A stretch of 64,000 nt of DNA from positions 992,001 to 1,056,000 of the forward strand of contig NZ_JAGSHX010000006.1 of NCBI RefSeq assembly GCF_018138715.1. Direction: 5' to 3'. The first letter of the stretch is position 1. Each line of letters opens with the position of its first letter. The notes beneath the pieces were generated by a model that was not told where the DNA came from, ran no database searches, and saw nothing but the letters and a program-made list of their open reading frames with translations. This stretch comes from Streptomyces asiaticus (lineage in GTDB: Bacteria > Actinomycetota > Actinomycetes > Streptomycetales > Streptomycetaceae). Both the position numbers and the translations under genes were made by a program. Positions 21,301 through 32,500 of this stretch are shown here, piece by piece.

Positions 21301-24300
21301 CGATCAACAACACATACTCCGACGGACCCGTCTTCAACAGCCGCGCCCGCCACGGCAGATCAACGCTCAGATCAAAGCCCCGGGCGGAGTGCGCCGCCAG
21401 GACCTGCGGCAATTCCTGCTCCGTCGTTTCCACGACCACGAGCGACGGTCGGCCGGCGCCACCCGCCAGCACATGCTGACGCGGTTCGCCATCGGTCTCG
21501 GGAAAGACCGTACGTAAACTCTCGTGCCGGTCGCCGACATCCCCGAGCGCCGCCTCCAGAGCAACCCTGTCCAGCTCACCGGAGAGCCGGAGCGCCAGCG
21601 GAAGGTTGTAGCCCGCGCCTTCGCCCACGCCTTCGAGGCGGTTGAGGAACCACATCCGCCGCTGGGCGTACGACAGCGGTACGGAGTCAGGCCGGGGGCA
21701 CGGCGCCAGCGCGGGGCGGGCCCGGCCGTCCGGGTCGCCTTCCTCCTCGATACGGCGGGAGAGGAGGGCGACCGTGGCGGCGGTGAAGAGCTCACGGATG
21801 GTGATCCGGGTGTTGAGCACCGCCCGGACCCTGGCAATGAGCCGCATCGCCAGGAGTGAGTCACCGCCGAGCTCGAAGAACGAGACATCGGCACTGACCC
21901 GCTCCACGCCGAGCACCTCGGCGAAAAGCCCACAGAGGATCTCTTCAGTGGGGGTCGCCGGGCCCCGGCCCGCCACGGTGGCTGTGGCGTCGGGGGCCGG
22001 GAGCTTCGCGCGGTCCAGCTTGCCGTTGACCGTCAACGGGAGCGCATCCAGCACGACGACCGCCGGGACCATGTACTCCGGCAGCCGGTCCGCCGCGAAC
22101 TCCCGTACGGCTGCCAGGTCCAGCTCCCCATTGGGGACCACGTACGCGACCAGCCGCTTGTCCCCCGGCCCGTCGCCACGTACCACCACCGCGACCTGGC
22201 CCACGCCCTCACAGGCGGCCACCACCGTCTCGATCTCACCCGGCTCGACGCGGAAACCACGCACCTTGACCTGCTCATCGACCCGCCCCGCGAAGACCAG
22301 ATCACCATCGGCCGTCCACTTCGCCAGGTCGCCACTGCGATACATCCGGCCACCCGGCGCAGCGAACGGGCAGGCCACGAACCGCTCTGCCGATAGCCCC
22401 GGCCGACCGATATAGCCCCGGGCCAGCCCGGCACCGGCGATATAGACCTCGCCGACCACGCCAACCGGCACCGGCCGCAGGAACGGATCCAGCACAAACA
22501 CCTTGTTGTTGGGCAGCGGCCGACCGATAGGGGGCGCAGCCTCCAACCCGGCCTTCAGCGCGGTCGCGGTAGCGGTGGTGATGACGGTGGCCTCGGTCGG
22601 CCCGTAGGTGTTCCACACCCGCGCACCCGCCGACCACCGACCAGCCAGCTCCGCACTCAACCGCTCCGCGCCCAGAACCCAGTTCCGCACACCCTGGACG
22701 GCATCCGGGTCCAGCACCCCGAGCAGCGACGGCACCACACTCGCCACCCGCACCCCACACCGACCGATCATCTCCGCCAACGCCTGCGGATCCCTACGCT
22801 CCTCCGCACTCGCCACCGCCAACGTCCCACCAGCCGCAAGGGTGACGGCGACATCGAGGACGGCGGCGTCAAAGCTGAACGACGCGAACTGCAACGCCAC
22901 CACACCCGCGTCCATCCCCAACACCGGACGCATCGCCTCAGCCAGATTCGCCACACCACCATGAGCGACGGCCACACCCTTCGGCCGCCCCGTCGAACCC
23001 GACGTATAAATCACATACGCCAACTGATCCGGGACAACGACCGTCCCCAACGGCTCCGCCGAGTAGGCATCGGCACCCTCGAGAAAGACAGCACGAGCAT
23101 CACCGAGCGGGACGCCATCGAGGCAATCGACCGTGCCCAGGACCACCTCGGCCCCGCTGTCCGCGATCACAAAGCCCAACCGGTCGGCCGGATACTCCGG
23201 ATCCAGCGGAACGAACGCCCCACCCGCCTTCCACACCGCCAACTCCGCCACCACCATGTCCACCGACCGCGCCAAACACAACGCAACCCGCGACTCCCGA
23301 CCAACACCAGCACCGGCCAACAACCGCGCCAACCGATTCGCCCGCCCGTCCAACTCCCCATAGGACAACGCCTCACCACCACACCGCACCGCCACCCCAT
23401 CCGGCGCCTCCGCAACCCACCCCTCAAACCGCTCCACCACCGAACCGCCACACAGCGCAGCCTCCGTGGCATTCCACTCCGCCACCACCCGAGCCCGCTC
23501 CACCTCCCCCACCACATCCAGCCGACCGACCAACGTCTCCGGATCGGCCGCCATCTGCCCCAGCACCCGGAGTACCTGGTCGACCAGCCCCTGGGCCGTC
23601 TCCTCGTCGAACAGGTCCGGCCGGTAGCTCAGCCGCATGCCCAGGCCGCCGCTCGGGCCGACCACCAGGCCGAGCGGGTAGTTGATCGACTCCCGGAGCC
23701 CATGCTCGGTGAACTTCAGGCCGCCCGGTCCGCGTCGATCGGCCTCATCGCCCGATGGCTTATCGCCCGATGGCTTGTCGCCCGGCGGCTTCCGCGCGTT
23801 CGTGCCCGAAGGGAAGCTCTCGAACGCCATGATGGTGTCGAACGTCGCCCCGGGCCCGGCCTGCCGCTGGATATCGCTGAGGCTCAGATACTGGTAGTCC
23901 ACCAGCGCCGCCTGCTCGGCCTGGAGCTCCGTCAGCAGTTCGGCCACCGACTGCGCAGGGTCGAAGCGCACGCGTACCGGCACGGTGTTGATGAAGAGCC
24001 CCAGCATGCTCTCCATGCCCGGCAGGTCCAGCGGCCGTCCGGCCACGCTGGCGCCGAACACCACATCCCGTCGGCCGGTCAGCTTGCCGACGACGAGAGC
24101 CCAGGCGGCCTGAACGACCGTGTTCAGGGTGAGGCCGTGGAAGCGGCGCGTCAGGTCGCGCAGCGCCTGGTCCAGCTCCTTGCTCGCCCTGCCGGACACC
24201 ATGGCGGAGTGCGCCGGCGCCCCGTTGTACTCGGCCGGGGCCACCAGTGTCGGCTCATCCGCCCCGGCCAGCATCTTCCGCCAGGCCGCCATGGCTTCTT

Positions 24301-24874
24301 CCTTGTTCTGGCGGGCGAGCCAGGCGAGGTAGTCACGGTACGGGGTGACGGGCGGCAGACCGTGTGCGCTGCCCCCGGCCTCGTAACACGTCCACAACTC
24401 CCGCATCAGCACCGGCAGCGACCAGCCATCCAGCAGGATGTGATGCAGCGTGACCATCATCCGGTACACATCCGGCCCGACCTTGACCAACAACACCTTC
24501 AGCAACGGCGGCACCGCCAGATCGAAACGCCGCTCCCGCTCCTCGATCCCCAACCGCTCCGACTCCACACGGGCCGCTTCCGCGTCCAGCCCGGACAGGT
24601 CCTCCTCACGCCACGGCAGGGTCACCCGGCGCATGACGAGCTGGACCGGGGCCCCGGAGGCACGCCGCTGGAAGCCCGCGCGCAGGCTCTCGTGGCGGTC
24701 GAGCAGCGCCTGCCAGGACGCCCGCAGCACCGCGGAGTCCAGCTTGCCCTCCAGGCCGGTGATCATCTGCTCGACGTAGACGTCGATGCCCTCCTCGTCG
24801 TACACCGCATGGAACAGCAGACCCTCCTGTAGCGGCGACAGCGGCCATACCCCCACCAGAGCGGAGTCGGTCAT
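14600..24874 (-). CDS. Nonribosomal peptide synthetase, modules 10-12 with terminal thioesterase
   Basis: A 3424-residue synthetase: C-A-T, C-A-T, C-A-T-TE. The first C domain opens with [14 protein letters not shown] and is of the DCL type expected after an epimerised donor. The next two open with PLSYAQxRMWF (LCL type). All C domains have HHxxxDGWS and all T domains have GGDS. Predicted substrates are X, Phe and Phe. The ATG at 24874 is one base after the stop of the preceding NRPS and has AAGGAG seven bases upstream; an in-frame start further upstream would add only Arg/Ser-rich sequence. The TE releases the finished chain by cyclisation or hydrolysis. Modules 11 and 12 share long near-identical DNA stretches. 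Confidence 0.95.
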   Translation of the reverse strand: MTDSALVGVWPLSPLQEGLLFHAVYDEEGIDVYVEQMITGLEGKLDSAVLRASWQALLDRHESLRAGFQRRASGAPVQLVMRRVTLPWREEDLSGLDAEAARVESERLGIEERERRFDLAVPPLLKVLLVKVGPDVYRMMVTLHHILLDGWSLPVLMRELWTCYEAGGSAHGLPPVTPYRDYLAWLARQNKEEAMAAWRKMLAGADEPTLVAPAEYNGAPAHSAMVSGRASKELDQALRDLTRRFHGLTLNTVVQAAWALVVGKLTGRRDVVFGASVAGRPLDLPGMESMLGLFINTVPVRVRFDPAQSVAELLTELQAEQAALVDYQYLSLSDIQRQAGPGATFDTIMAFESFPSGTNARKPPGDKPSGDKPSGDEADRRGPGGLKFTEHGLRESINYPLGLVVGPSGGLGMRLSYRPDLFDEETAQGLVDQVLRVLGQMAADPETLVGRLDVVGEVERARVVAEWNATEAALCGGSVVERFEGWVAEAPDGVAVRCGGEALSYGELDGRANRLARLLAGAGVGRESRVALCLARSVDMVVAELAVWKAGGAFVPLDPEYPADRLGFVIADSGAEVVLGTVDCLDGVPLGDARAVFLEGADAYSAEPLGTVVVPDQLAYVIYTSGSTGRPKGVAVAHGGVANLAEAMRPVLGMDAGVVALQFASFSFDAAVLDVAVTLAAGGTLAVASAEERRDPQALAEMIGRCGVRVASVVPSLLGVLDPDAVQGVRNWVLGAERLSAELAGRWSAGARVWNTYGPTEATVITTATATALKAGLEAAPPIGRPLPNNKVFVLDPFLRPVPVGVVGEVYIAGAGLARGYIGRPGLSAERFVACPFAAPGGRMYRSGDLAKWTADGDLVFAGRVDEQVKVRGFRVEPGEIETVVAACEGVGQVAVVVRGDGPGDKRLVAYVVPNGELDLAAVREFAADRLPEYMVPAVVVLDALPLTVNGKLDRAKLPAPDATATVAGRGPATPTEEILCGLFAEVLGVERVSADVSFFELGGDSLLAMRLIARVRAVLNTRITIRELFTAATVALLSRRIEEEGDPDGRARPALAPCPRPDSVPLSYAQRRMWFLNRLEGVGEGAGYNLPLALRLSGELDRVALEAALGDVGDRHESLRTVFPETDGEPRQHVLAGGAGRPSLVVVETTEQELPQVLAAHSARGFDLSVDLPWRARLLKTGPSEYVLLIVAHHIAVDGWSMGVLGREVGVAYAARRAGRAPGWEPLPVQYADYALWQREVLGTLEESDSVISGQLGYWREALAGAPEELVLPTDRPRPAVSSFRGRSMPVRVSPQVHARLVALAQRGRATMFMVVQAALALLLSRMGAGKDIPVGTAVAGRGDAALDGLVGFFVNTLVLRSDVGGDPTFVELLSRVREADLDAYAHQDVPFERLVEDLNPARSLGRNPLFQVSLGLQGAPSGEGRLWDLPGLRVRPFESGTEASARVDLALDLAEHRDGDGNAGGIRGAFLYATDLFDERTVEVLAERLVRVLEQVASDPAARVSEVAVLGPGERARVLVEWNATEREVPVRPLGELFDERAAVSPDAVAVVGAGGEEWSYAELRDRSDRVAGVLAARGVGRGDLVGVVLERSADVVAVLLGIAKAGAGFVPVDPAYPVERIQWMVEDSAPALVLCSEGTRGLLPAGVESWVWDPSEVVAEPAPATSVDVDDVAYVIYTSGSTGRPKGVAVTHRGIGNLAAAQIERFAVGADARVLQLASLSFDASVWELFMALLSGAALVMADSDTLPPNGSLSEVVAEFGVTHVTVSPSALATVEELPEGLGTVVVASEVCPPSLVERWAPGRRMVNAYGPTEVTVCATMSEPLEASGSGPVPIGRPNPNTAVYVLDERFHPVPVGVLGELYVAGPGLARGYLGRPGLTAERFVACPFTGGRMYRTGDLAKWTADGQLVFGGRVDDQVKVRGFRVEPGEIETALAAHQGVGQVAVIAREDRTGDKRLVAYIVSDDAVDVPRLRAFLADRLPDYMVPAAFVTLDALPITVNGKLDRAALPAPDFTGAATAGRGPETPTEERLCALFAEVLGLEEVVSAEASFFELGGDSILVMKLIAQIRAAFGAEVSIRAMFTASTVADVARLLDGAEDGTAQQALTARPRPEVLPLSYAQQRMWFLNRLEGVGDGAVYNLPLALRLSGELDRVALEAALGDVADRHESLRTVFPETAGEPRQHVLAGEGGRPPLIVVETREEHLREVLGGYAARGFDLSVDLPWRARLLKTGPSEYVLLIVAHHIAVDGWSMGVLGREVGVAYAARRAGRAPGWEPLPVQYADYALWQREVLGTLEEPDSVISGQLGYWREALAGVPEELVLPADRPRPAVPSFRGGEVPIAITAETHARLTELAQRGGATMFMVMHAAISALLSRMGAGKDIPVGTAVAGRGDAALDGLVGFFVNTLVLRSDVGGDPTFVELLSRLREADLDAYAHQDVPFERLVEDLNPARSLGCNPLFQVSLGLQGAPSGEGRLWDLPGLRVRPFESGTEASARVDLALDLAEHRDGDGNPGGIRGAFLYATDLFDERTVEGLAERLARLLDQVAADPTARVSEFEVLDGVERERVLEGWNATERDVPVRPLAELFDARAELSPDAVAVVGAGGEEWSYAELRDRSDRVAGVLAARGVGRGDLVAVVLERSADVVPVLLGIAKAGAGFVPVDPAYPVERVGWMVEDAGPVLVVCSEETRGLVPGGVECIVWDPSAVQAADAAPAPVVSVGVDDVAYVIYTSGSTGRPKGVAVTHRGIGNLVSAQIERFAVGADARVLQLASLSFDASVWELFMALLSGAALVMADQDMLPPNGSLGTTAAALGVTHVTVSPSVLATVEELPEGLGTVVVASEVCPPSLVERWAPGRRMVNAYGPTEVTVCATMSEPLEASGSGPVPIGRPNPNTAVYVLDERFHPVPVGVLGELYVAGPGLARGYLGRPGLTAERFVACPFTGGRMYRTGDLAKWTADGQLVFGGRVDDQVKVRGFRVEPGEIETALAAHQGVGQVAVIAREDRTGDKRLVAYIVSDDAVDVPRLRAFLADRLPDYMVPAAFVTLDALPITVNGKLDRAALPAPDFTGAATAGRGPETPAEERLCALFAEVLGLEEVVSAEASFFELGGDSILVMKLIAQIRAVLGAEVSIRAVFTAPTVADVARLLDGAENGTARTDSDATGLLLPLRTEGDRPPVFCVHPSTGLGRCYAELADHLPPDRPVYALQARGFGTDESLPPTVEEMAADYVARIRTVQPAGPYHLLGWSFGGTVAHAMAALLQQRGETVDLLVSLDGYPGVDDAEPTGEPADGFADGPTDGPTDGAFGGPAGEPTEGPRGGRPKRVRMLSEIQRVNANNNRLLQHHTPGVFRGELLLFVATEGRPASAPAPLAPDSWAPYVDGHIEPVRIASDHDGMLTGEPLETIGRLISAQLLTKN
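14896..15013 (-). repeat. In-frame Gly/Pro/Asp repeat in the thioesterase lid
   Basis: On the coding strand this stretch encodes short units such as [16 protein letters not shown] and [10 protein letters not shown]. At DNA level, GTGGGCCCGTCG is repeated in tandem on the plus strand near 14950. The reading frame is preserved. Confidence 0.8.
18528..21688 (-). other. NRPS module 11 (C-A-T), predicted Phe
   Basis: LCL-type C, A and T domains. The pocket residues read by alignment to GrsA are D-A-W-T-V-A-A-V-C-K, one step from the GrsA phenylalanine pocket. Most of the A domain and the preceding C domain are nearly identical in DNA to module 12. No epimerase is present, so L-Phe is expected, though Trp cannot be ruled out. 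Confidence 0.75.
21689..24874 (-). other. NRPS module 10 (C-A-T), unusual pocket X
   Basis: DCL-type C domain, matching an epimerised upstream residue from module 9. The A pocket is D-A-L-S-V-G-T-V-I-K, shared with modules 3, 4 and 9. The C-A region has a 15-bp in-frame repeat encoding KPSGD units. The substrate is not assigned with confidence; Dpg is a hypothesis based on DpgC in the cluster. Confidence 0.7.
23748..23792 (-). repeat. 15-bp in-frame repeat, three units, in C10
   Basis: TCGCCCGATGGCTTA-type units at 23748, 23763 and 23778 encode [15 protein letters not shown] on the minus strand, in a loop of the C domain of module 10. The other DCL domains lack this stretch. Confidence 0.8.
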
Positions 24875-24875
24875 C

Positions 24876-27800
24876 TCAAGCTCCTTCGTCCATCTGCTGC
24901 GCTGTCGCTTCGAACTCGTCCAACTCGCTCTGGCTGATGTCCACCAACGGGAAGTCGGAGGGGGTGTGGCCACCGATACCGGTGTCGGCGTCGACGTCCG
25001 TGGTGTGCGTGGTCAGTCCGGTGAGCATCGCTGCCCAGCCGTCCAGCAGGCTCCGGGCGGCCGACTCCGCCAGCAGCTCGGACGGCCAGGACACGATGAG
25101 GGTGAGCTGCGGGCCGTCGGGCAGGTCGTGGACGATGCCCATGACCTCCAGGGCGTGCATGACCGCGATCCGGTCGTTGGCGCCGCCACCTCGGCCACCG
25201 TCACCGGCGGTCTGCCAGGCATGTTGCTCGGCGGGCCGCTGACCCTGTTTGCCCTGGTGCTGCTGGCCGGGGAACCGGCCCAGGTAGTTGAAGCCGATCT
25301 GGGCGGTGGGCAGGGTGGTGAGGGCGGGCGCGGTCTCGGGGTTGAGATACCGGAGCATCCCGTAGCCGAGCCCGTCTCCGGGGACGGCGCGGAGCTGTTC
25401 CTTGATGCGCTTGATGGCCCGTCCCGCCACGGCCCCGCCGGAGCGCAGCTCCATGACGTCGACGACGCCGACGTCGAGCCGCACCGGGTAGCTGCTGGTG
25501 AACCAGCCCACCGTACGCGTCAGATCCACGCCCTCCGCCAACGGCACCCGGCCATGGCCCTCGAGGTCCAGCAGGACCCCGGGCGTGTCCTCCTGGCCCT
25601 GGCGGCGCCGCCACTCGGCCAACGCCGCGGTCAGGCCGGTCAGCAGTATGTCGTCGACGCCCGCGTGGAACGCCGTCGGCACGGTGGTCAACAGCGCCGA
25701 TGTGACCTCCGTGGACACCTTCACCGACAGCTGCCGGACGGTGGCGCCGAGGTCCCGCTCCGGGTCCACGGGCCGCGAGGTGAGGAGGGGGTCGTGGCCG
25801 TCCAATAGCTCGGTCCAGGCGGGAAGTTCGGCGAGCCGCAGTTGCCCGGTGGCCTCGGTCCGCAGGGCCCGGGCCCAGTGCCGGAAGGAGGTGGGCACCG
25901 GCTCCAGCACGACCTCACGGCCGGCCGCCAGCTCCGTATACGCCTCGGCCAGGTCGGGCACGAGGACGCGCCAGGAAACGCCGTCCACGACCAGGTGGTT
26001 GAGGAGGATCAGCAACCGGCCTGGGGTGTCCGGGCCGAGGTCGAACCAGACCACCTGCATCATCACACCCGCGCGCGGATCGAGCCGGTCCGCGGCGGCC
26101 CGCGACTGCTCGGCGATCAGGCGCTCGAGGTCATCCCCGGCCGCACTCGCATCGATCCGGTGCACCCACGGGGCCACGGACACGGTCGGGGGGACGTGCA
26201 GGCGAGCCTCGGGCTCGGTCTCCAGCCGCGCCCGCAGCATGTCGTGGTGATCGACCACCGCCTGAACGGCAGCGGTCAGCGTCTCGAGCCGCATCCCCGC
26301 CGGAGCCACCACCACCGTGGACTGGAACACCGCACCTATGCGGTCTGCTCCGGCCCGGTCCAGCAGCTCATGCATGACGGGGGTCAACGGCACCTCGCCC
26401 GTGCCCGGGTCGCCGCTCCCCTCCAGGCCACCGGGGGCAGCGGCATCATCGGCCACCAGCGCCAACTCCGCCGGGGTTCGTCGCTCGAACACCTGCCGGG
26501 CGCTCACGGCCAGACCGGCCTTACGCGCCCTCGACACCAGCAGCATCGACATGATCGAGTCACCGCCGAGCTCGAAGAACGACGCATCGGCGCTGACCTC
26601 ATCGAGGCCAAGCACCTCGGCGAAGAGCCCACAGAGGATCTCTTCGGTCGGGGTGGCCGGCCCCCGGCCCACCACGGTGGCTGTGGCGTCGGGGGCGGGG
26701 AGCGCGGTGCGGTCCAGCTTGCCGTTGACGGTGAGTGGCAGCGCGTCCAGCACGACGACCGCCGGGACCATGTACTCCGGCAGCCGGTCCGCCGCGAACG
26801 CGCGTACCGCCGCCACGTCCAGTTCCCCGTTGGGGATCACATACGCGACCAGCTGCTTGTCCCCCGGCCCGTCGTCACGTACCACCACCGCGACCTGGCC
26901 CACGCCCTCGCAGGCGGCCACCACTGCCTCGATCTCGCCGGGCTCGACGCGGAAGCCACGGACCTTGACCTGCTCATCGACGCGACCCGCGAAGACGAGG
27001 TCACCGTCGGCGGTCCACTTCGCCAGGTCGCCACTGCGATACATCCGGTCGCCCGGGGCGGCGAAGGGGCAGGCCACGAAACGCTCGGCGGACAGGTCCG
27101 GGCGACCGATATAGCCCCGGGCCAGGCCCGCACCGGCGATGTAGACCTCGCCCGTGACGCCTACGGGTACCGGCTTGAGGAACTGGTCGAGCACATAGAC
27201 GCGGGCGTTGGGGAGGGGGCGGCCAATCGGCGGGGCCTCCTCCAACTCGGCGTCCAGCGGAGTAGCGGTCGCGGTCGTGATGACAGTGGCCTCGGTCGGG
27301 CCGTAGGTGTTCCACACCCGCGCACCCGCCGACCACCGCCCAGCCAGCTCCGCACTCAACCGCTCCGCGCCCAGCACCCAGTTCCGCACACCCTGGACGG
27401 CATCCGGGTCCAGCACCCCGAGCAGCGACGGCACCACGCTTGCGACTTGCACGCCACACCGGCCGATCATCTCCTCCAGCGCCTGCGGATCCTTGCGCTC
27501 CTCCGCATTCGCCACCGCGAGAGTGCCGCCAGCGGCGAGGGTGACGGCGACGTCGAGGACGGAAGCGTCAAAGCTGAACGACGCGAACTGCAACGCCACT
27601 ACGCCCGCGTCCATCCCCAGCACCGGACGCATCGCCTCGGCCAGATTCGCCACACCACCATGCGCGACAGCCACACCCTTCGGCCGCCCCGTCGAACCCG
27701 ACGTATAGATCACATACGCCAACTGATCCGGGACAATGACCCTGCCTAGCGGCTCCGCCGAGAAGGCATCGGCACCGTCGAGGAGTACCACGCGGGCGTC

Positions 27801-29549
27801 ACCGAGGGGGACGTCGGTGAGGCAGTCGGCCGTACCGAGGACGACCTCGGCGCCACTGTCCGCAATCACGAAACCCAGCCGATCGGCCGGATACTCCGGA
27901 TCCAGCGGAACGAACGCCCCACCGGCCTTCCACACCGCCAACTCCGCCACCACCATGTCCACCGACCGCGCCAAACACAGCGCAACCCGCGACTCCCGAC
28001 CAACACCGACTTCACTCAAAAGCCGCGCCAAGCGATTTGCCCGTCGGTCCAACTCCCCGTACGGCAGGACCTCTTCACCGCACCGCACCGCCACCCCATC
28101 CGGCGCCTCCGCAACCCGCGCCTCGATGCGCTCCACGATCGAACCGCCGGGCAGCGCAGCCTCCGTGGCATTCCACTCCGCCACCACCCGAGCCCGCTCC
28201 ACCTCCCCCACCACATCAATCTCACTGACCCGCACCCCCGGATCAGCCGCCACCGCCTCCAACACCCGCACCAACCGCTCCACCAACCCCCGCGCCGTAC
28301 CCACATCAAACAAATCCACCGCAAACAACAACGCCCCACCCAACCCCGCCGGCGCCCCCACACCATCACGGTGCTCGATCAGCGTCACCGACAGGTCGAA
28401 GCGGGCCACGGGGTCCGCGGTCGACGGCAGCGTGTCGACCTCCAGGCCGGGCAGCTCCCACTTCTCCGGCGCGGCGCTCTGGAGCGCCAGCATGACCTGG
28501 AACAGCGGGTTGCGCGCCAGCGACCGTTCCGGGCTCAGCACATCCACCAGCCGCTCGAACGGCACGTCCTGATGCGCGTACGCGGCCAGATCGGTCTCCC
28601 GCACCCGCGCCAACACCTCGTTGAACGTCGGGTCGGCGCTGACGTCCGTCCGCAAGACCAGCGTGTTGACGAAGAACCCGGCCAGGGCATCCATGGCCTC
28701 GTCGCCACGACCTGCGATCGCGGTGCCGATGGGGATGTCCGTGCCCGCGCCCAGCCGGGCCAGCAGCACCGCCAGTGCGGCCTGGGCGACCATGAACATG
28801 GTGGCGTTGCCCTGCTGGGCGGCCGCCACCAGCCGGGCGTGGGTCTCGGCGTCCACGTGCAGGGGCACCGTGCCGCCCCGGAAGGACGACGCGGGCGGGC
28901 GCGGCCGGTCGGTCGGCAGCGTCAGCTCCTGGGGGGCGTCGGCCAGGGCCGCGCGCCAGTAGTCCAGCTGACCGCTGATCACGCTGTCCGGGTCCTCGAT
29001 ATCGCCCAGCACCTCACGCTGCCACAGCGCATAGTCCGCGTACTGCACCGGCAGCGGCGGCCACCCCGGCGCGTCGCCCGCCCGACGGGCGGCGTACGCC
29101 ACGCCGATGTCCCGCGCCAGCACGCCCATCGACCAACCGTCCACCGCGATGTGGTGCGCCACGATCAGCAGTACGTACTCCATGGGCCCGGTCGCCAACA
29201 GCCGGATGCGCCACGGCAGATCGGCGCTCAGCTCGAAGCCACGCCCGGATTGCGCCGCGAGTGTCGCGCCGAGCTCGTCCGGTGTGGTCTCCACGACGAT
29301 CAGCGGTGGTCGACCCGCCTCGCCCTCCAGCACCCGCTGCCGGGGCTCGCCGTCCGTCTCGGGGAAGATCGTGCGCAGGCTCTCGTGCCGGTCGGCGACA
29401 TCGCCCAGCGCGGCCTCCAGCGCGGCGATGTCCAGGTCTCCCGAAATCCGCAGCGCCAGCGGCAGGTTGTAGCCCGCGCCTTCACCGACGCCTTCGAGCC
29501 GGTTGAGGAACCACATCCGCTGCTGGGCGTACGAGAGCGGCAGCACCTC
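24876..29549 (-). other. NRPS module 9 (C-A-T-E), unusual pocket X, D-configured
   Basis: The A pocket is D-A-L-S-V-G-T-V-I-K. The E domain at the end of the protein has HLVVDGVSW and EGHGR and should be active. The first His of the HH pair is Asn, but the second, catalytic one is kept. The next module has a DCL condensation domain, consistent with a D residue at position 9. Confidence 0.72.
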
Positions 29550-32500
29550 CGGCCGGGTCCGCGCCGTCAGCGCGGACCGGCTGGTGCCGTCCTCGCGGGC
29601 GTCGAGCAGCCGGGCGACCCCGGCCACCGTCGGCTCCGTGAACAGCCTGCCGATCCCGATGTCGGTGTCCAGCACTGACCGGATCCGGGCGATCAGCCGC
29701 ATGGCGAGCAGAGAGTCGCCACCGAGCTCGAAGAACGAGTCTTCCGCGCCGACCCGCTCCAGGCCCAGCACCTCGGCGAAGAGCCCGCAAAGGATCTCCT
29801 CGGCCGGAGTGGCCGGGCCCCGGCCGGAGGTGGTGGCGGCGAAGTCGGGGGCGGGGAGCGCGGTGCGGTCCAGCTTGCCGTTGGCGGTGACGGGGAGGGT
29901 GTCGAGGGGGACCAGGGCGGTCGGGACCATGTACTCGGGCAGCCGCTCGGCCATGTACTCCCGCAGCCCGGTCAGGCCACTCTCGCCATCGCCGCTGCGT
30001 ACGACGTAGGCCACCAGGCGCTTGTCGCCCTGCCGGTCCTCACGGACGACGACCGCGACCTGGCCCACACTCTCATGCGCGGCAAGCACTGCTTCGATTT
30101 CCCCCGGCTCCACCCGGAAACCACGGATCTTCACCTGCTCATCCGCCCGACCCGCGAACACCAACTCACCATCGGCCGTCCACCGCGCCAGGTCACCCGT
30201 GCGATACATCCGCCCACCCGTGAACGGGCACGCCACGAAGCGCTCCGCCGACAGCCCCGGCCGACCGAGATAGCCATGAGCGAGCCCGGCGCCCGCGAGA
30301 TAGAGCTCGCCGTTGACGCCCGGGGGCACGGGGTTGAGGTGCTCATCGAGGACGAATGCCTTGGCGTTGTCGCGCGGTCGGCCGATCGGCAGCACTGCCG
30401 GAGCCACCGCCTCAGGAGCCACCCGATACGTCGTGGCACACAAGGTGGCCTCGGTCGGACCGTACAAATGCCGCACCACAATCCCCGGGCAAGCAGCCCT
30501 CACCTGAGCCACCGCACCAGCAGGCACCACATCGCCGCCGGTCAGCACCTCCGCCAGCCCCGACAAGCACTCCGGCGACTCCTCCGCCAACACACCGAAC
30601 AGACCAGCCGTGACATGCACAGCCGTCAGCCCATGTGCCTTCACCAAGCTCGCCAACGCCATCGCGTCCAGCCGACCCGGCGGCGCCACCACCACCCGAC
30701 CACCGCTCACCAACGGCACCCACACCTCAAACACCGCCACATCAAACGCATGCGGCGCATGCATCAACACCCGACCCCGCGCCGCCGCACTCCAACACCC
30801 ATCCACCACCAACGCGGCCACCGCACCATGGCTCACCGCCACACCCTTCGGCACACCCGTCGACCCCGACGTAAACATCACATACGCCACATCCCCAGCC
30901 GAAACCACCCCCTCCGGCACCGGCGCGCCCTCCGGCCCACCGAACAACTCATCCACCGCCACCGCACCCGGCACCCCAAGACCCCCATCCGCCACCACCC
31001 AACCCACCTGCCCCAACACCAACCCCCGCCGCGCCACCGGCCACCCCACATCCACCGGCACAAACCCAGCCCCCACCCTCAACACGCCCAACCACACCGC
31101 CACCAACTCCACCGAACGCTCCATCACCACACCCACCAGATCACCGCACACCACACCCCGCGCAGCCAACCCACCCGCCACCCAATCCGCACGCTCGGCC
31201 AACTCGCCATACGACCACTCCCGGCCGTCCGCCCCCACCACAGCCACCGCATCCGGCGCCTCCGCCACCCGCGCCGCGAACAACTCCACCAACGACACCC
31301 CGGACACCGAACGCTCAGTGGCATTCCACTCCCCCACCACCCGCGAAAACTCGCCCTCCCCCAACACATCAATCCCACTGACCCGCACCCCAGGATCAGC
31401 CGCCACCTGCTCCAACACCCGCACCAACCGCCCCGCCAACAACCGCACCGTGCCCTCATCGAACAGATCGGTCGCATACAACAGCCCACCCACGAGCCCG
31501 GCCGGATCACCTTCGCTGTCCCGGCGTTCGGCCAGGGTCAGCGACAGGTCGAACTTGGCGGTGGACTCCTGCGAGGTGGCCTCCAGCGGCCCGACGCGCA
31601 ACCCGGACAGATTCCACCGGTCCTGGGACGCGGGCAGGTTCTGGAGGACGAGCGTGATCTGGAACAGTGGGTTTCGGGAGAGCGACCGGGTCGGGTTGAG
31701 GTCTTCGACCAGCCGCTCGAACGGCACATCCTGATGCGCGTACGCCGCCAGATCGGTCTCCCGCACCCGCGCGAGCAACTCGTCAAAACCCGGGTCGGCG
31801 CTCAGATCGGTGCGCAGCACCAGCGTATTGACGAAGAACCCGGCCAGCCCGTCCAGCGCCGCGTCACCACGGCCCGCCGTCGCCGTGCCGATGGGGATGT
31901 CCGTACCCGCACCCATCCGCGACAGCAGAACCCCCAGCGCCGCGTGGACGACCATGAACATCGTCGCCCGGCCACGCCGCGCCAGCTCCACCAGCCGGGC
32001 GTGGGTCTCCGCGTCCACCTCCACCGGCAGAGTGCGCCCGTGGAACGTCGGCGTGGCCGGTCGGGGCCGGTCGGTCGGCAGGTCCAGCTCCTCGGGCGCG
32101 CCGGCGAGCGTCCGCCGCCAGTGGTCCAGCTGCCCGCTGATCACACTCTGCGGATCGCCGAGGTCACCGAGTACCTCGCGTTGCCAGAGCGCGTAGTCCG
32201 CGTACTGCACGGGCAGTGGCTCCCAGCCCGGGAGTCGGCCCTGGTGACGGGCGGTGTAGGCGGTCTCCAGGTCCTGCGCGAGGACGCCCATCGACCAGCC
32301 GTCCACCGCGATGTGGTGCGCCACGATCAGCAGGACGTAGTCCGTGGGGCCGGTCCTCAGCAGTCTGATCCGCCAGGGCAGATCGACGCTGACATCGAAG
32401 CCACGGCCCACGTGGGCCGTGAGGGCGTCGTCGATCTCGTCCTCGGTAGTGTCCACCACGACCAGCGACGGCCTGCCCGCGGCGCCTTCGAGCACCTGCT

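Noticed and set aside
15263..21517. Very long open frame on the plus strand opposite the NRPS (also 30075-35072 and others)
   Set aside because: These are shadows of the NRPS coding strand at high GC. Their products are His/Arg/Pro/Gly-rich, repeat with module periodicity and show no domain of their own.
24874..24973. Earlier in-frame start for NRPS3 and a longer MbtH start at 58878
   Set aside because: Both extensions are non-homologous (Ser/Arg/Trp-rich or Pro-rich). The chosen ATG codons have good ribosome sites and family-typical N termini.
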